Source: Bombyx mori
Taxonomy: Eukaryota; Arthropoda; Insecta; Lepidoptera; Bombycidae
Assembly (NCBI RefSeq): GCF_030269925.1
Contig: NC_085127.1
Span: 1,929,501-1,993,500, forward strand
Reading direction: 5' to 3'
Length of the DNA: 64,000 nt
Shown here: piece by piece, positions 61,723-64,000 of the stretch
Layout: every line of letters starts with the position of its first letter
Numbering within the stretch: the stretch's first letter is position 1
Notes under the pieces: generated by a model
What the model was told of the DNA's origin: nothing
The model's database searches: none
What the model saw: only the letters and a program-made list of their open reading frames with translations
Program-made: the position numbers and the translations under genes

Positions 61723-63039
61723 AGATACTCAATTAAAATTACTTTTTCGGTTCAATCTCGCTTTTGTTATTGTTATTTTCTTACTACTGACGTTTGGAAT
61801 ACTTTACATTTTGTGTATTGTGCAAACTACCGTCTCCATGTCTATCTTAAGTTCAGTGATCTCGTACGCACATTCCTTAATTTCCGAAGCGGTCTATTTA
61901 AATACATATCATCTATTCAATACGTACGGGTCTGTATGTATTGTCTGTATGTTTGTTGTGTTATTAAATAGGAGTGTTCGAATGAATCGTCACATAAATT
62001 TTGGTTTTACATATTATCTTACTGTCTGTTATATAGTTATATCATTATATTTGAGTTTTTTGTTAGATTCCACTTGAAAGGTAATAAATACTGTCTCGCT
62101 GTGATTGTTAATCCTAAATAAAATAGTAAAACATAATGTATATACGTTAAAAATCCACTTCAAATACTTTTATATTTATTCTTAATTTAATATGAATATA
62201 TGAGACAATATATTCTGGTTCTGTTAAAGTTTGAAAACACTATTTAAATAGTTTCTGCGGAATGCTTCACGCCTGCCCGTTACAAATATTTCGTTTCTAC
62301 CTGCATTTCTTATTCGCCACGAGATCTCGAGATTTTAAACCTAAGTATCCATAATAGATCCCCGTCGCAGAACCGACACACTTTTGAGAAATTAGTCGGT
62401 GATATCTGTCTGCCGCGAAGTCGCTTTGTCGGTGTTTTTTTGCCCTTGTCCTTTAGAAAAAATCATCCCTTAAGGTAAGGTTTTTTTCCCGAGTCCCGTA
62501 CCTTTTAATTAGGATGCTTTTTGAAAAGAACCTTTTGTGGCGGGAAATTAGAAATTTTGTAAAATGCGAAGGTAATCTGATTTTGATTATAGTTTCGTAT
62601 GTTTTGTGAGATTTTAACGAATTTCGTTGGTTTCGAATTGCCTTTTTTTTAGGGATAAGAAAATAATGGGACGATAAAAATCGTTAAGGTGATTAGATGT
62701 GAATCAGAATAGGTTCTTTTGATTAATTCAAGGTTTAATTATTAAAGTATTTGAGTAAAATTGTATTTTATTATTAAGAGGTAGATAAGATTCGAGAATA
62801 ATGCGAAATTTCGGCACGAACAAATATAATGCGATCGAAGGTGAATATAAAAAAAAATACGGAGAAAACTCAATGATAAAAGGACGCCACCTACGTGTTT
62901 ACTTAACAAGTTCAGATGTTTAAAACACAACATCGAGGGGTCGTGACCTGTCTACTGAATACTTGGGGCTTTAGCAAAAATATGGATTCGTGCAAAGTAC
63001 AGATATTGATGTGTCTACGAGTCTACGGCGGTATCTACA
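61723..63039. other. Unannotated AT-rich DNA next to the mex-3 exon
   Basis: Start of the intron downstream of the exon; no second exon recognised here on the minus strand. Confidence 0.4.
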
Positions 63040-63800
63040 GAGGTACTACGCGCCACTACGGCGGGCCACACGCCGCTGCCCGCTGAATGTCGAGGGTAAA
63101 CAAACAAAAACAACGCGCGGTAGACGCGGCTGCGACCAGCATTAGTCGCCGGTTCTGGATCTGATCGAACATAACCTAAAACCGGCGTGGCACGTGCGCC
63201 CTTACATAAGGGTGGCGCTGCTAACGTCCGACCTCTCAGCTGTTCGAGGGCTCGCGTACCTTGTCGTCCGACGATCTCGGCGACGTGCTCGGAGGATGGC
63301 ACCGGCACGCACTCCGTCATGTTCTGCGACTTCTTGGTCCGGTCGTCCGGAGGAGGCGCGAACCCGAGCGGGCTCCCCAGCGGGTTGCTCGCCGGCAAGT
63401 TGTCGCCCAGGCTCAGCATGCTCAGCTCCAGAGCCAGCTTGAACGCGCGCTGGTCTTCCACCAGCCCGCCTCCGCCGCCTAATTCGCCGAAGAGGCTCGT
63501 CGGCATTTCCACTTGGGAAGCTATTTTGTCGATTAAGGAGAGGTTTCCCTCTCGGTCACTGGTACTGAATAAAAAAATAATAGACGGGGTGCGTTCGATC
63601 GTTTTAAGGTGCGCGTTTGTTCATGTAGGGCGCGTGTGTTCGCGTCGCAGCGCGCTGAGGAACTGAGTCGCCGGCCGGCGGGCGCAGGCGCTGTGCGTGG
63701 TCGCGGCGCGGGGCGCGGGGCGCGGGGCGATGCACCCGGCTGGGATGCGGCCCGCAGCTTCCGCCCGCCCTGCGCCACCATCACACAACTACCACCTAAT
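63040..63800. promoter_or_regulatory. GC/CpG-rich patch around and upstream of the mex-3 exon
   Basis: Base composition changes abruptly here: runs such as CGCGGGGCGCGGGG at about 63707-63728 and frequent CG dinucleotides contrast with the AT-rich flanks. Part of this is the coding exon; 63620-63790 is non-coding in the exon's frame. It could be a promoter/5' UTR area or an upstream GC-rich exon. I see no certain TATA box or initiator. Confidence 0.35.
63260..63564 (-). CDS. mex-3: MEX-3 family RNA-binding protein, internal or first coding exon (N-terminus plus first half of KH1)
   Basis: MEX-3 proteins are KH-domain RNA-binding regulators of mRNA translation and stability. The frame reads through [15 protein letters not shown], the start of KH domain 1 ending in its GxxG loop (GRQG), which I recognise as nearly identical across animal MEX3 proteins. 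Before it come an acidic/leucine segment ([13 protein letters not shown]), a Pro/Gly-rich linker and a five-glycine run. A splice acceptor (T-rich tract then TTCAG, AG at 63565-63566) precedes the exon. The donor CAAG|GTACGC puts the last exon base at 63260, leaving one base of the final Gly codon. The first in-frame ATG is at 63506-63504. The 19 codons between acceptor and ATG are open and protein-like ([13 protein letters not shown]), so the true start may be in an upstream exon outside or at the edge of the window. A stop at 63623-63621 bounds the frame. The family call is firm; the start is not. Confidence 0.9.
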
Positions 63801-64000
63801 TATTTCGGGCTCACGTTTTACGGCAGAGCTCGCTCGCCGGTGATAACACTAAAAACATGATTTATTGATAAACAAACACATTCAAGTACTATAAGCTCAG
63901 ATAACTAATTCACGTCTAACTCGCCACTGTTTCTTATGTACAGTCCTTTACTGTCTTACACAGCATTAAATTCGCTTAGTCGTTGCTTAAATTATAATAA
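63801..64000. other. Unannotated DNA at the right edge
   Basis: AT-rich; no exon or repeat seen. Confidence 0.35.

Larger units (their letters stand above)
1..63259 (-). other. Inferred giant intron of the mex-3 gene (left end outside the window)
   Basis: The exon at the right edge stops at a good donor in the middle of KH1. No other minus-strand open frame here encodes the rest of KH1, KH2 or a RING finger; the longest frames in the window are about 165 codons, and the longest of these is the mex-3 one. From memory, vertebrate MEX3 genes carry the rest of the protein in one large exon, which would be easy to see. If the gene is intact, everything to the left in this window is intron. This is inference: the exon could belong to a truncated copy, or small exons could have been missed. 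Confidence 0.45.

Noticed and set aside
63015..63259. Continuation of the mex-3 frame past 63260 (the full 165-codon frame)
   Set aside because: After GRQ the sequence loses all KH similarity exactly at a consensus donor, so the continuation is intron read-through.
63512..63512. Start codon at 63512
   Set aside because: The triplet there is GTG, not a credible eukaryotic start in this context; the first ATG in frame is at 63506.
1..64000. CRISPR array, operon, phage or integrated virus
   Set aside because: Repeats are dispersed retroposons and Helitrons rather than regularly spaced; no viral or bacterial gene frame was found.

Overview
This window comes from a lepidopteran nuclear genome, most probably a silkworm (Bombyx). 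The evidence is the very dense set of moth-specific short repeats: one roughly 240-base SINE/LINE-tail family recurs more than 20 times on both strands, a second family matches what I remember as the silkworm Bm1/BMC1-type repeats, and there are several non-autonomous Helitrons with TC...CTAG ends. The DNA is AT-rich with frequent in-frame stops. There are no operons, ribosome-binding sites or long open frames of a bacterial kind, and no true tRNA, rRNA or CRISPR.

I can support only one protein-coding exon. It lies at the right edge, 63260-63564 on the minus strand, and encodes the N-terminal part and the first half of KH domain 1 of a MEX-3 family RNA-binding protein. A strong splice acceptor precedes it, and its donor cuts the last glycine codon of the KH GxxG loop. 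The rest of the gene (second half of KH1, KH2, any RING finger) would have to lie to the left on the minus strand. No open frame in the window carries it, so the remaining 63 kb is best read as one very large, repeat-filled intron. The alternative is intron plus unrelated intergenic DNA if the gene is broken. A GC/CpG-rich patch (about 63040-63800) covers the exon and its upstream flank.

Layout. 1-9 kb: Helitrons (including a cluster at 5.9-7.3 kb), SINEs, LINE C-terminal remnants and a 177-base palindromic MITE. 9-25.7 kb: many family A copies, LINE remnants and one or two old family B pieces. 25.7-31.6 kb and 33.6-38.9 kb: almost repeat-free and locally CpG-rich, so candidate regulatory DNA. 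39-52 kb: scattered SINEs, a 252-base TIR element and a Helitron carrying a nested retroposon. 52.2-55.9 kb: another repeat-poor stretch. 56-62 kb: more Helitrons and SINEs, with a clean doubly nested SINE-in-SINE insertion at 58.76-59.44 kb where both target-site duplications can be read.

Repeat names used here. Family A: tRNA-headed SINE with a LINE-like tail, A-rich 3' end after 'atctaagcaataaa'. Family B: 3' end 'gaagctgaaatagcct...', with an apparently related 5' module B'. Family C: a third LINE/SINE tail containing 'gcatacggcccacctg'. Family D: a retroposon-like repeat with a poly-T left end. Family E: a tRNA-like SINE with 'gggttcgattccc'. Helitron F: the 414-base Helitron family. Strand is given so that the A-rich or CTAG end is 3'. 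Published family names are from memory and need a repeat-library check. I found no convincing undescribed biological system; the most interesting items are the split MEX-3 exon with its apparent giant intron, the nested insertions, and the uniform 5' boundary of family A.
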